NCBI GenBank assembly: GCA_011947345.1
Contig: JAAVTG010000447.1
Location: forward strand, 1-45,823
DNA length: 45,823 nt
Direction: 5' to 3'
DNA from: Phytophthora quininea
Lineage: Eukaryota > Oomycota > Peronosporomycetes > Peronosporales > Peronosporaceae
Position numbers and translations under genes: made by a program. Within the stretch, counting starts at the first letter, position 1, and every line of letters begins with the position of its first letter. This document shows, in pieces, positions 31,844-42,568 of the stretch. The notes below the pieces were generated by a model. It searched no databases. It was not told the origin of the DNA and was given only the letters and a program-made list of their open reading frames with translations.

Positions 31844-33331
31844 TCATACGAGATAAAAAAACTTTGTCCAACGCATGTGGTTGTACGGCAACATCTGATG
31901 GTCTCGCTGGGATTTGAGAAACAGCTTCAGCACAATTACAGCGACCGAGCGGAAACTGATGAAGCCGTGGATAAGATCTTCTTTCATGTTATCGGCTTCG
32001 TGCCGCACGGTTGTATCGCGCGTTACAGATCGCATGAGCTGTTCGTTGAGTCGATTCCACATTTTGAGCTCTGCGCATTTTGCTTCTGAGCGATCTGTAG
32101 TTCGTGGGCACGAGGGTATGTTATGACGCGCGCACACAAGGCTACGTCTTGCTGCAAAGTAACATTTGGCGTTCGTACCTTGTCTAGAGATCCCGTTTTC
32201 GTTCAGTACTTTCTTCAATGGCCCCCACACCTTATCGATGCCCTTCCTTGCCAAAGCCGAAATCATTTTCACCTATCCCAGTGTTATATGATCAACCTTG
32301 CAATACACTGTAACAACCAGCATCTCATCATCGGGTTCCCAATCGGGATCTTTCGGCGAGATGTATCGCGTGCACACATGTAATCCACCGACATGCGTCA
32401 GGAAAAAATGTAATAAGCGAGTTTCAGTCTCCCCAAACCCACAAACCAATGCCTGCAGAAAAACTTACGTGGCTAATTCACCGTCTGACTTGTTGACAAC
32501 CACGATGTCCGCAATCTCGACGATGCCCTTCTTTGGCCTTGTGACTCGTTGCCGCGCGCAGGAGGTACAAGCCGCATTACCATATCCACCGCGTCGTCGA
32601 TTACGATCTCAGACTGGCCTAAGTCGACGCTCTCGACGAGAATGATGCTATACCCACCCGCCTCGCAAAGCAGCACAATATCGTTGGTATGCAGCGTGCC
32701 GCGCGACGGCGACGGCCTCAGAAATGCGTTTGGGTCGTTTGCCAGCTTGTCCATCGGGTTTTATCTCCAAGAACGGATTCACCCGATCATGTGACGACGG
32801 CAGATCTGTCAGCCGAATGCACCACAAGCATTCGTAAAAGGCAGCAAAGCATCTCACGGTTAGCATAAACCGCTGCTCAGCATTGTTAGGGCCAACTTTG
32901 TGGCCCTGGGCCGTGAGAAACTGGCCCAGAGTCTCGATGAATGTGGACTTGCCAGCTCCCGGCGGTCCCGCAATGCCGAGTCGGAACGATGTCAGACCCA
33001 CTGTGTCCACACGCTGCGGCGTCTCGCCAGCACGTTATCCAGCAGCAGCTCCGCCTGCTCCTTGTCCCGCTTCAGCGTCGCCTCCACTGCGCAGGCAAAA
33101 AATCCGATCAAACATCACGAGTAGCCATTTCAAGCGTGTGTAGCGGGCTACTTCTGCACTTTAACGTCGTGATAGACCTGCTTGACGCTGTGCGGTTTCC
33201 GCTGAGCAGACCCTCCGCCAGGCGCTGTGTGATTGGCCACTTTGCTGAGTGCACGTGCATGGCAGCCACGGCCCGAAGACACCAGCGCCGCCGCCGCCAC
33301 CGATCGATCGCTGCCCAACCACGCGAAGCAT
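31844..33331 (-). pseudogene. MMAA/MeaB-type GTPase, chaperone of methylmalonyl-CoA mutase, frameshifted
   Basis: The N-terminus (ATG at 33329-33331) is Arg/Gly-rich like a mitochondrial presequence. Then come RLAEGLLSGNRTASSRSIT, an intron to about 33087, [20 protein letters not shown], Walker A GPPGAGKS, and GDKTR plus [20 protein letters not shown]. These are followed by VESVDLGQSE (switch/G3 region, Val-Asp-Leu for the usual Val-Gly-Val), VVVNKSDGELAT (G4, NKxD), YISPKDPDWEP, and a C-terminus SALARKGIDKVWGPLKKVL with ELKMWNRLNEQLMRSV and an intron near 32095-32185. The family loads and protects B12-dependent methylmalonyl-CoA mutase. At least four single-base shifts (about 33250, 32757, 32550 and 32370) break the frame. 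Part of the segment after Walker A (AVLAVD) is not found. Confidence 0.8.
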
Positions 33332-33565
33332 AGGCCAAAAACGCAATGCTAAGTGCGATGTGGGGATTATCGGAATGTTATACTTGATATTTGTATGTTA
33401 GAGCGGTGAGACATCCAGTATGGGCAGCGCTGTGAATGACAGCGCCAGTTTTGCGGCATTCCCACGACCGAACACACGCGCGACGCACCAAGTCGAGCAA
33501 GCCGCAGACACACACACTCGCACCCCCTGTTCTAGCAGCTCAACTCGTCGGCGGAGAGATCCACC

Positions 33566-34258
33566 ATGGGCCAAGGATTGTCCCGTAACGGCATGACCGG
33601 CGGCGGAGACTTCTACGGGGCCCCCATCTACGCGACCAGCCTCAGCCACGACCGGCAGACCGAAGTCCGAGTGAGCGGCGAGGCCGACACGGCGCAGATC
33701 GGCCCGCGCGCTCAGCTGCCGTACCTGGAGACGCCGGGTATGCGCAGACAGGAGTTCTTCAGACGGTTAGGCCTCGTGGTCAAGACGCGCGGCAGCCGCC
33801 TCACACAGAACGCAGAGGTCGTGATTACCGACTACTACAGATTGGACGGCAAGCGCTTCGTGCCGCGCGACCACGGCCAGGGACCGCTCCCCACGAACTG
33901 GCACGGACTCAAGGGGCCTGCAGAAGCCAGTTGCGGCCTGCGTGCTGGGGACACATTGTACGCCATCAACCACCGGCTGGTGATGAACAAGTCCAAGGGC
34001 CAAGTGCTCCGGCAAATCAATTCTCTCCTGGAAAAGGGCGAGGGCGCCACTGTCGTCCTCACATGGAAGCACACGGACGAGATCGAGGCAATATCGTGGG
34101 AGGAGGAGCTATGCATGCCTCCGCCGGAGGGGTCTACACTCAAATGGAGAATGAGTGGGGCCCTGCACGGCCCAGCAAGATATCCTCCGTGTCCATTTAG
34201 CAGCGCAGCGTCTCTTTCTTTTCCGAGTACGCATGAACCAGCAGCAACACCAGCATAA
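33566..34258 (+). CDS. PDZ-like, possibly N-myristoylated protein
   Basis: The ATG sits in a strong context (CCACCATGG). The N-terminus MGQGLSRN fits the myristoylation pattern MGxxxS, so attachment to the inner membrane face is possible. Residues 60-165 contain EFFRRLGLVVKTRG and then CGLRAGDTLYAINHRLVMNK with GQVLRQINSLLEKGEGATVV, which has the shape of a PDZ domain (GL-x-GD-x-L-x-I-N, carboxylate loop poorly kept). After about residue 190 the sequence looks unconserved. A neighbouring frame (QMENEWGPARPSKISSVSI, stop near 34200) may be the true end after a one-base shift. No enzyme domain was seen. A signalling scaffold is the best guess. Confidence 0.6.
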   Translation: MGQGLSRNGMTGGGDFYGAPIYATSLSHDRQTEVRVSGEADTAQIGPRAQLPYLETPGMRRQEFFRRLGLVVKTRGSRLTQNAEVVITDYYRLDGKRFVPRDHGQGPLPTNWHGLKGPAEASCGLRAGDTLYAINHRLVMNKSKGQVLRQINSLLEKGEGATVVLTWKHTDEIEAISWEEELCMPPPEGSTLKWRMSGALHGPARYPPCPFSSAASLSFPSTHEPAATPA

Positions 34259-34952
34259 CCCAGGCCACTTTCTCGACGAACCACTTTCGACTTTCCACGT
34301 ACTACTATTTTTCATGGGCATGGTGCTTCTTCGGCCGGCAGGCCGACAGAAGTCCCCAGCAGCGATCAAGACGAGGCTGCGTGAGCGCACGCAGTACCGT
34401 CGGCCAGGTAGATTTTGCGACGGGATCAAGTGATCGAGTTTTTCGAGTTTCATTGTCTGTTGCTGCGTGCGCCCCCATTTCTCAACCAACGACGAGAGCT
34501 CGAGCAGAAGCAGAAGGACAGGCCCATCGCAAGGTTTGACTAACCGGGTTTCCAGTTTATTTAGACTGCTGTTATCTCTCGCTTTTTTTTAATCTGCCAC
34601 TGCTGGCGCGTTGCAGTTTGATGCTGCTCCTTCCGCTGGAAGAAGGAGGCGTTTGGTGCTGCCATTATGTAAACTACCACAATAACACGATCAAGTGATA
34701 CTTTTCGTGCTGTTCGTTGACAATTTGACGTGAAGTTGCGCTGACCATGGATACCTTTCGCAGCATCGCAGCATCGCAGCATGCGAAGAAAAGGAAACGC
34801 CTGAAAGTACTGCTACTTGTTGTCACTGACGATGTGAACTGAGGCACGTTGGCCTCGCTCCGGTAAAGTAAAAGTTTAGTGGCACCACCACCACCTTCGC
34901 AGTATTATTTCTTTCAACACCGATTTCTAATCCTCCACTATCAGCAGTCGTT
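34259..34952. other. Spacer between convergent PDZ and carrier genes
   Basis: About 690 bases with only short open frames on both strands. A frame at 34155-34433 contains one hydrophobic stretch (HVLLFFMGMVLL) but overlaps the PDZ gene and has no other support. GCATCGCA repeats three times near 34762-34785. Confidence 0.5.
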
Positions 34953-36083
34953 TTAAGCGCTCAAAGTGCCAAAGGTGATGCCCACCATGGGCACCACCTT
35001 CATGAGTTCAGGGGTCAGTCCGCGGTAGAAACCACGAATTCCTTGCGTGTGGAAAAGCTCCGTCGCGATGCCCATTGGAGTCGGTTTAATACCCGCCATC
35101 TTGGCGTGAATGGCAGAGATCTGCAGCCGGCGGCGCACCACATCGATCGGAAACGTCAACAGGGACGACGCGATGCCAGCAGTGCCACCACAGAAAAGCG
35201 TGTCTGCAATACCTAAGTGCATGTTGTCTTGTTCTTCCGCAGCTATTTTCCGTTCCACACCTGACAGTCCTTTCAGTGCCTGGCCACGCCGAAAAGCACG
35301 CGCTTGGTCCTTGAGAGATTCGTACAGCGTGAAGTTGATAGCCAGGTTAGGAACTGTGACCATGAGCGTAGCACCCATTCCGCGATACAAGCCCAGCACT
35401 CCTTCCTCGGCACTGATACGTTGCACAGCATGGCGGATACCTGTGTAGCGGATATCTGTATTGAGCTGCGTCGCCAGGCGCGTTCGAACCAGATCGATAG
35501 GGTAGCAGGCCACTGTGGCTGTCGCGCCTGCCAGCGCGCCTGACGCGAACATGGTCGTCCATGAGCTTTCCGTGAAGGCGGGGTGTTTCTGCGCGATAAT
35601 CCCGTTTTTGACCATCTCAAACGTGAAAAAGTTGACGGCCGAGTACGGGAAGCGGTGCAATACGCTGGCTCCATTGCCCTTCCAGAAGGCCAGCACGCCC
35701 TCGTTCTTCAGCACCTTGGTGAATGCACCACTGACGGTGGGCGAGAAGCGGTCGGTGTGCCTTGTGGATACCATGCTGTGCACCTGGAACAGAATCGTTA
35801 AGCGGCTAAGCGGAGCCGTGACCGTCTTGCCGACGCTTCCAGCGACGCCGCCGGCGAAGAGCACGCTCCCATGCCGCATGAGCTGCTTGATCGCGTCCTG
35901 CTGCACTAGCGCTACATCAACGTCGTCCGTCTCGGTCAGCATATCTCCCGTGTCGCCAAAAGTCACGACGCCTGTGGTGTGGCGACGCAGCGTCACACGC
36001 ATCTCCCGGTCGCGGTCCACAGGGTAGGGAAGCTCGGTTGTCGCCGTCACCCCTTCCTGGTTGATCGTCGGTCCGCGCGGCAT
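34953..36083 (-). CDS. Mitochondrial carrier family (SLC25-type) protein
   Basis: A single-exon frame of 376 residues from the ATG at 36081-36083 (the open frame upstream has no ATG). After a 60-residue extension come three carrier repeats. Their signature motifs are APLSRLTILFQ (repeat 1, where Asp of PxDxxR is Ser), YPIDLVRTRL (repeat 2) and FPIDVVRRRL (repeat 3), each followed by a G-x-x-G/Y-R-G turn (FWKGNGASVLH, LYRGMGATLM, FYRGLTPELM). The PLxRLTILFQ variant is typical of the plant and fungal CoA/nucleotide-type branch, so a CoA- or nucleotide-related substrate in the inner mitochondrial membrane is likely but unproven. No frame defects. Head to head with the gene at 36291, 207 bp apart. 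Confidence 0.9.
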   Translation of the reverse strand: MPRGPTINQEGVTATTELPYPVDRDREMRVTLRRHTTGVVTFGDTGDMLTETDDVDVALVQQDAIKQLMRHGSVLFAGGVAGSVGKTVTAPLSRLTILFQVHSMVSTRHTDRFSPTVSGAFTKVLKNEGVLAFWKGNGASVLHRFPYSAVNFFTFEMVKNGIIAQKHPAFTESSWTTMFASGALAGATATVACYPIDLVRTRLATQLNTDIRYTGIRHAVQRISAEEGVLGLYRGMGATLMVTVPNLAINFTLYESLKDQARAFRRGQALKGLSGVERKIAAEEQDNMHLGIADTLFCGGTAGIASSLLTFPIDVVRRRLQISAIHAKMAGIKPTPMGIATELFHTQGIRGFYRGLTPELMKVVPMVGITFGTLSA

Positions 36084-36290
36084 GGTCGATCGAGCGCCAG
36101 GGGGCACACGGGGAGAGGCCGCCAATGGACTCGCTTTCTGAGGGTGACGACAAAGCGCGCAGCCGCTCGTCGCAGGCTTTGTGGAAAATTAAACTATCAA
36201 ACTGGAATCTTGTATATGGTTTACAAATTCCTCATGTAAAAACGGTTTTAGAACATCGCTTGACCATCCGTCAGTGTTCCTGGTGCCAAG
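36084..36290. promoter_or_regulatory. Bidirectional intergenic region
   Basis: 207 bases separate the start codons of the carrier (minus) and the PHD-ankyrin-HECT gene (plus), so both promoters must lie here or in the 5' ends. It becomes AT-rich near 36185-36245. No clear TATA or initiator match. Confidence 0.55.
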
Positions 36291-39200
36291 ATGGACATGC
36301 GCTCCAAGGCGTACCCGCCCTGCCAGAAGGCCGGGACTGCGCCTGGTGCTGCCGCGCGCCGGAGACTTGCGCTTCCGGCCGCAGGTGCCGAAGGCCTCGC
36401 GGCGCGGCTGTTCATCCACGCGGACCCTCGTCGTCGCTTTCTGTACTCTCAGTTCCAGCTCAAGCGTAAATTCATCGTCATGTCCACGCAGGGAGACCTC
36501 TACGCCAACACGACGCTGTCTACCTTTACGATGGATGACCTGCCTGAAAAGATGGTGCTCAACATGCCGAAAGTGGACAAGGGGGACCTCGTCAAGGTGC
36601 TGGACCTCGTGCAGTGCTCCAGAAGCGACGGCCACAAGTGGGAGCTCGTGTTCGCGCGGTGGCGCAACAACATGGAGACATGGCTACCACTGGAGGTTGT
36701 ACAGTTATTTGCTCCGAACCTTTGCAGGAATTCTACGTCAACAGTATTAACTCGTGGGCTTTCCACAATCGACTCGCGCCAGGAAACCTTACGGCATTTC
36801 GAACAGAAGTCGAGCTTTGGCTTTTTCATGAGGAATTCCAATCATTCTACCAGAAATTACGACAACAACGATCAAGAGGCAATGGATATTCTCATACGCA
36901 GCACCAGTCGACAAACACATCCAGCCAAGCACGCGTGAAGCCAGAAGTAGGTACCGTGACTTCTGCAACAACACAAATGCAACCAACGCCACAATCGGCA
37001 AATACGCTTCAAGCACCGATAACGGCAACACCCCAAAGAGACTCGTCGGAGGCTGTAATACAAGAATTTGAGCAGCGCAGACTCGAAAGAGAGCGGCACC
37101 AACAGGTACGCCTGCAGCAGCAACAACAGCAGCAACAACAACGGCAGTTGCAGGAGCGACGAGAAAACCTTCAGCGGCAAGTAGAAGACAGATTAAGGAA
37201 TCAAGAGCAAGAGCGGCGGCGCCAGCACGAACAAATGCGACAAAAGTTCAGGAAGACTTGCGCAAAAAGCAACAGGATTATCAGATACGTCTCCGAGAAC
37301 AACAAGAACGAGAGCGCTTGAAAGAACAGCAGCGCCAAGAAAAAGAACGGTTAGAGCGGGCAAAGGAACAAGATAAAATTCGCCGTCGGCTTGCTAGGGA
37401 AGAGAAAACTCGGCACCAAGAAGCCAGGCAAAGACAACCTACTGTACGTCGAAAGCCCCAAGATTCAGCGACACGAAAAAGTTCGCAGTCTCAACCAACG
37501 GTACCTCAAGAGGTTGATGACAATTCAATTTGGACGAAACGTGGAGATGACGAGTATGTACCCCAGAAACTGAAGAGAGTGAGGACAGCGAAGACAGTGC
37601 TTTTAGTGCTGACAGTGAAGCTACCTCCGATAGCCTAAGCGAGCGCGCCTCTCGAAAACGGCGTTTAAGGAGTCAACCTTCACGGAATCGCCGTAGAAAG
37701 CGATTGTTGTATTCGCAGATTGAAGCAGATGACGACGACGATTTACCAGATTTATCCCGACCCCTCCAAGGACACGTCGGCAGATTTCTGTACGCGACGA
37801 CGCGAAGAACAAAATGCCTCGTGAAACGAAAAGGAAAAGGCGCAAAAAGTCACTCAGCGATGGCGATAATGAAGACACACAACCAATTGACAATGATGAA
37901 ATCGACCTTACTCGAACTCCAGATGTTGCCGAGGCCGGTCTCCAGCAAGAAGCGTCGGCAAATATACCCGGGTCTATCAAATGGTTCTAGTGGAAAGGTG
38001 TGCGACATCGTAAGCGATGATGATGACGATGCAGACGACGATGTCGATTTTGAACCAACAACTATTCTTGGTGAAATTCGGTGTGTTTGCGGGGCTACAG
38101 CTGTCGGACGATACCGTGGCCAATGGCTCCAGTGTTGGCAAGAAGATTGCGGTGCCTGGGAGCATGCCGACTGCGTGGGATTCCTGACAAGGACTGACAT
38201 GCATCTTATTGGCGAGTACCGTTGCACACGCTGTGACCCAAGAGCGTATTTAGCGCGTTGTGTGGCAGCATCTCATCGGATACTAGACTGGTTATTCCAG
38301 TGTTGTGAGAGCAGAAACTCCAAGCAACTTATGGAGTTGCTTCGTGATAACACAGGGGCGGCCAATTTACCTCAAGATTGGAAAAACATACATTACGAAA
38401 ACAGAACATTGGCTATGCATGCTGCGCGTAATGGACTGGTGGAATGTCTACGGTATTTAGTGGATGAGCGCAAAGTAGATATTTTTGCTACTGACAATCA
38501 AAGCCGCACAGCGCTTCACCACGCGGCTCTTGGTGGATCAATTTCGTGCTGCCGTGTACTCCTGAAATATGGCCGAAAGCTCTTGCTTCATCAAGACTTA
38601 AGAGGTCGCTCATCTTTCCATTGTATGCTGGCGTCTGTAAAGGTGAACAGACTGTGCATTCCATTCATCAGAGACGACCCAGCTTTGGTGGGAATAAGTG
38701 ATTTGGACTCAAACTTCCCTGTCCATTTTGCTTGCCGAGCTGTCAATAGTTTTACGGCAAAGATTTGCCGAATAATCTTTGCTACTCAACCGTCCATGCT
38801 TGAGGAGAAAAATAACGATGGATTATACCCGCTGATGATATTGTGCACGGCGGCTGGGTCTGCAGTAACGAGTCGGGGGAAACCGGGACATTTAAGCAAA
38901 GCAGCGACGTGCGCAAAGGACGTTATTGAAGTTATGCTAGATATTGACGTATTCGGGGATTGTTTGAGCCACAAAGCACCGAACGGCTGGTCTCCGCTTC
39001 ATTTCGCGGCGGCCTCGGGAAATCACGAACTTGTCACTCACTTGTACAGTGTTGGTCTTTTGACGTCCACCAAGTCGTGACCGAGACCGGTCAGACAGCA
39101 CTGCATATCGCAGCTCAACAAAATCATGTTCGGTGTATCCGAACTCTTTTAATTGAGGGTTTAACCCCGTGGCAAAAGATGCAGATGGTTGGATTCCATT

Positions 39201-40562
39201 GCTGTATGCGAAGGAAGCGGAATGCATTCAAGAGTTCATGCACTACAAACTGACCAAACAACTTTCCCGGCTGCACCGAATGGTGGCAAAATATCAACAG
39301 AAGGGGCTCGTTCGTCGGTGGCAGCGAAAAGTTGTCCAGGACCCGGAGTGTTTCGACATCCTAAACGACTGGTGCCGTAATGATACCGAGCGAATGGAAA
39401 GAATGGAAGGGCTCCTATTGACGAGCCCTTTCATGCTTCGACTCGACAACAAGATTGAGTATATCTCGTCCTATGTAATCCCTTCAATTAAGGAGGGTCC
39501 TCGAATTGATTGTGAAGATACTGTGCATTCAAGTACAGACAGAGATCATCCAAGATCAAGGAAAAAGGTTTTATTGACCTTCTCAAGCAACGGATGCTTT
39601 TGGACGCAGTTCATCTGCATGGGTAGAAGGATGGAGCCTGAAGAATTTCGGTGGCCGGTAGCCTTTTCTATAAAGCGCGGAGATGTGGATGGTAAAATTG
39701 ATAGCAATCGGGAAGCCAACGTGAAGGTCGTACTCATCCGCTTAGCTGCTGGACTGTACAAGGAATTACCTGGTTTACTTTTGAGCAGACCCGGAACCGA
39801 GTCCCAGGCGGTACCTTACGATATGGATAAAAAGCAAGTTGAGGAAAAGTTGCTAGGGTGCTACCTTCTTGGGGAACTGGTAGCACACTTTATCCTCTTT
39901 TCCGTGCCTCTGAGTGGAATATTGGACTTTGTGCCGTCTTTTTGCGTTGCGTCAGCTGCCACGGGAAGTATCGGTTTGCAGAAGACGAGCCTTACGCAAT
40001 AGTTGGACAGTCGTTTGCTGCAGGGTTTGAGAGTGTGTTGCCTGCTACGTTGGAGTTATTCCGCGCAGACGACCTCCGAGTACTGTTCAATGGAAGAGAT
40101 GCTTCGATAAATGCCCTTCAGATTGATTGGAGCCATGCTGTGGATTGGGGTATTGGCGATTCTGCAGCTGCTGGAGAGAACAAAAGCGCTAATGCAAAAG
40201 CTTGGTTTCCCCGTCTGATGAATGAACTTGTGGAGGAAGAGCAACAACTTCTTCTGCTTTTCATGACTGGAACATTTCAACAAGTGAACGAATCGTTTTT
40301 TCGTTCGGAAGGAACTTCGAACCGGATCACAATCGCATCGTATCCAGAGACAGATAATATGTTGGATCAGGACGCTCTGTCTCCTTCAATGGACCGGAAG
40401 GGAAACATTTTGCGACTGCCAGGGTATTCATGTTACGAGGCGTTTAAAAATCAATTTTGGGCGCTGTCAGGCATGTGGACAAGGCCTTCTTGCCACAGTA
40501 GCTTACGAGTTTCAATCAAATGTGTTGGAAATGCTACTACCTTTTTCTGCGTCGCCGAATAG
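36291..40562 (+). pseudogene. PHD-ankyrin-HECT protein, frameshifted, catalytic Cys replaced
   Basis: ATG at 36291. Order: an unknown N-terminal module (FIVMSTQGDLYANTTLSTFT, LPEKMVLNMPKVDKGDLVKV); a Gln-rich coiled coil near 37080-37450 with a nine-Gln run; a Ser/acidic and Arg-rich nuclear-type linker; a PHD finger at 38075-38240 (IRCVCGATAVGRYRG, CWQEDCGAWEHADC, YRCTRC); ankyrin repeats from about 38390 to 39200 (RTLAMHAARNGLVECLRYLV, RTALHHAALGGSISCCRVLL, WSPLHFAAASGNHELVTHLY, QTALHIAAQQNHVRCIRTLL); and a HECT domain from about 39550 (LGCYLLGELVAHFI, YAIVGQSFAAGFESVLPATL, LLLLFMTGT, LRLPGYSCYEAF). HECT enzymes pass ubiquitin through a Cys in a TCxN motif. Here that place reads RKGN (codon 40398-40400 is AAG). 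Several one-base shifts (about 36700, 37260, 37570, 37800, 38000, 39070, 39560 and 39950) break the frame. Confidence 0.78.
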
Positions 40563-42463
40563 ATAATTCTGCAACAAACTCACCACTTGGATGTCGATGA
40601 GCTCTGCGAACAGCTCGTTGGCTTCCTCGCGTGAAGTGACGAGCTCAAGCTCACTAGATCGAAAGTGGAAAAGTGCAGCAGCAAGTATTGCCACAAGTTC
40701 CAGGGAATCGTATCCAATGACGCGATCCCAGAGCAAAAGAACTTGATCGATGTCGAGTACCCCAGAAAGGCACTCTGATCCACGGGAATACAATATCCAG
40801 TGGCTTCAGGCCAATATTTATTAGATGGAAGACTGCGGCGGGGCTGGAACGCATGACAAGGTCTTCAAATAGTTTGCACAGGGGTAAAATTGTGCCTCGT
40901 TCGGTGCGAATGGCATTGAGCTTGCTCCAATATCGTATGTACAACTCGCGGAAAACATAATATATCTCGACAGGGTCCGCGTAGAGATACGCAAGTGGCG
41001 CCATGTACATTACAATTCCGCTGAAAGGCAATACACCGTTTGGTGGGACTCTGGTTTCTGCGGCATCAAATGTCACTTTCTGCTGCTGATAGTCCATGAT
41101 AGAAGCTGTGTTTTGAAGTGTTTTCCTCGGGAAAGATGGATCGTGTACAGCTCCATTGACTTGTACTGCGTAGCACTTGACGTACGTGTCACGCGTGAAA
41201 GCCATTAGCACGCTCTCGAGGTGGTCCTGGAAAACAAAATAGTCTGAACTGTTGATCGTCTGCTGCAGGTCAAGCAAGTACATGTCGTCTGTGAGGTAAG
41301 TCCACTGATTTGTTTCTTGCTTCAAGTACTCAAAGTAGTTTCGATCTTGCGTTGTGATCGAAGTTGAAAGCACTTGGCGCCAGATCTGGTACACGAGTCA
41401 TCGTCACGTGAGTCAGTAGACTGCAAAGATTGATGAGGGCTGTCATTTTACCTGGGGGCGGATACTCACAGGACATCCTGTCTTGGAGTATTGGCGCGCC
41501 ATGGAGACACTTTGATGAGCAAGTACCAAGTCGCCAACTCGAACTTTCTCCGCAATAAACGAGCTTCTCTGCGCTGGAAAAAGATCGTCGAGACCGATTT
41601 GGCCACAGCTTCGCTCGAGCTCGGAAAACTGGCGGCGGTACTCGAGAAATGGCGTTGAGCAGAGTTGCAATTTAATGGACCCTGTAGGAGGAACAGTTAG
41701 TATCAAGTTAGCAACAGATAAAGAAAAGGTAGTTCTGCGCACCCCAAAAGTTTGTAGGTGCTTCCGCCAGCTCGCGAGCCCGGTTGGATGGATCGATTGC
41801 CTGTAGTGCATGAAGCAAATCATTTCTGGAGAAGAACACACACAAACGAGTCATTGATTGAATCTTGCGTAAACCAAGACAAGGCCAGCTACGAAACGCA
41901 CGCACCCGTCGTAGAGGAAGCGAGCTGCAAGATTTTGGAGGGTTTGCTCGGCTTCGAGCACTCAGCAGCTTCAGGCGGAACCGAGTCTGGGGAAGACCAT
42001 CCGTTCGTGGGGAGGCCTCGGAGACTGGTGGATTCTTGTTCGAGTTCAGAGTCACCAGAGGTCGTCCAACTTCCTTCGCCAGCCCCAGCAGCTCGTCGCT
42101 CGTGATCTTCTCCCAGTGATCGCGCGCGGCCCGCACGACGTCGAGGTTGCACCCGTCTGTTCTGGGCTCTAGAAAGTGGCGGCTGCCGTCCGCCGCGTGC
42201 TTTTCCAGCCTCCTGGATGATGCCGCCATCGTTTGCACCGCCTCACAGTGCAGGTCGATGACAGCGCGTTTGATGAGTCCCAGCAGCCCCATCTTCTCCA
42301 GCAGACTCGATACCAGCGGGTTCTCCAATCGCAGATTCTGCATCTGCTCCACTGGGTACTCAGGCAGCGCCAGCTCCGTCCTGACCTGATGCTTCCACTC
42401 CCTCACCTGGTCCAGCGCCATTAGACGCTCTGTGAGGAGTGCTGCTCGTTCCTCAAAGTCCAT
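40512..42463 (-). pseudogene. TBC-domain Rab GTPase-activating protein, TBC1D19-like
   Basis: The start (ATG at 42461-42463) reads MDFEERAALLTERLMALDQV with a helical N-terminus. Later exons give RNDLLHALQAIDPSNRAREL, then KLQLCSTPFLEYRRQFSELE (42-nt-class junctions near 41690-41740), and after an intron at 41395-41449 IWRQVLSTSITTQDRNYFEY. The TBC core has DPVEIYYVFRELYIRYWSKL, LCKLFEDLVMRSSPAAVFHL, then, one base out of frame near 40785, LDIDQVLLLWDRVIGYDSLE and LVAILAAALFHFRS. This matches the TBC1D19 group in order and wording. TBC proteins speed GTP hydrolysis by Rabs in vesicle traffic. A frame change also occurs near 42000. The 3' end overlaps the convergent HECT gene by about 50 bases. 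Confidence 0.78.
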
Positions 42464-42568
42464 GTTGTGTTGCTATCGCCAAGTGCCAAAGTGAAGTGGC
42501 AACGGATTTGAACCCGCCAATCAGGAGGCAGCTCCGATATCGGATACAGTTCTCCCCAGCTGACAACG
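42464..42568. promoter_or_regulatory. 105-bp bidirectional promoter region
   Basis: Only 105 bases separate the start codons of the TBC gene (minus) and the LRR receptor kinase (plus). A CCAAT box (GCCAATCAGG near 42514) is visible; no initiator match was found. Confidence 0.5.

Noticed and set aside
34155..34433. 92-codon frame with one hydrophobic stretch
   Set aside because: It overlaps the PDZ gene's 3' part in another frame and has no second line of support.
42490..42560. tRNA-like B box (GGTTCAAATCC on the minus strand) in the TBC/LRR-kinase gap
   Set aside because: The T-stem does not pair, no acceptor stem or anticodon loop can be drawn, and the region overlaps a promoter and exon 1.
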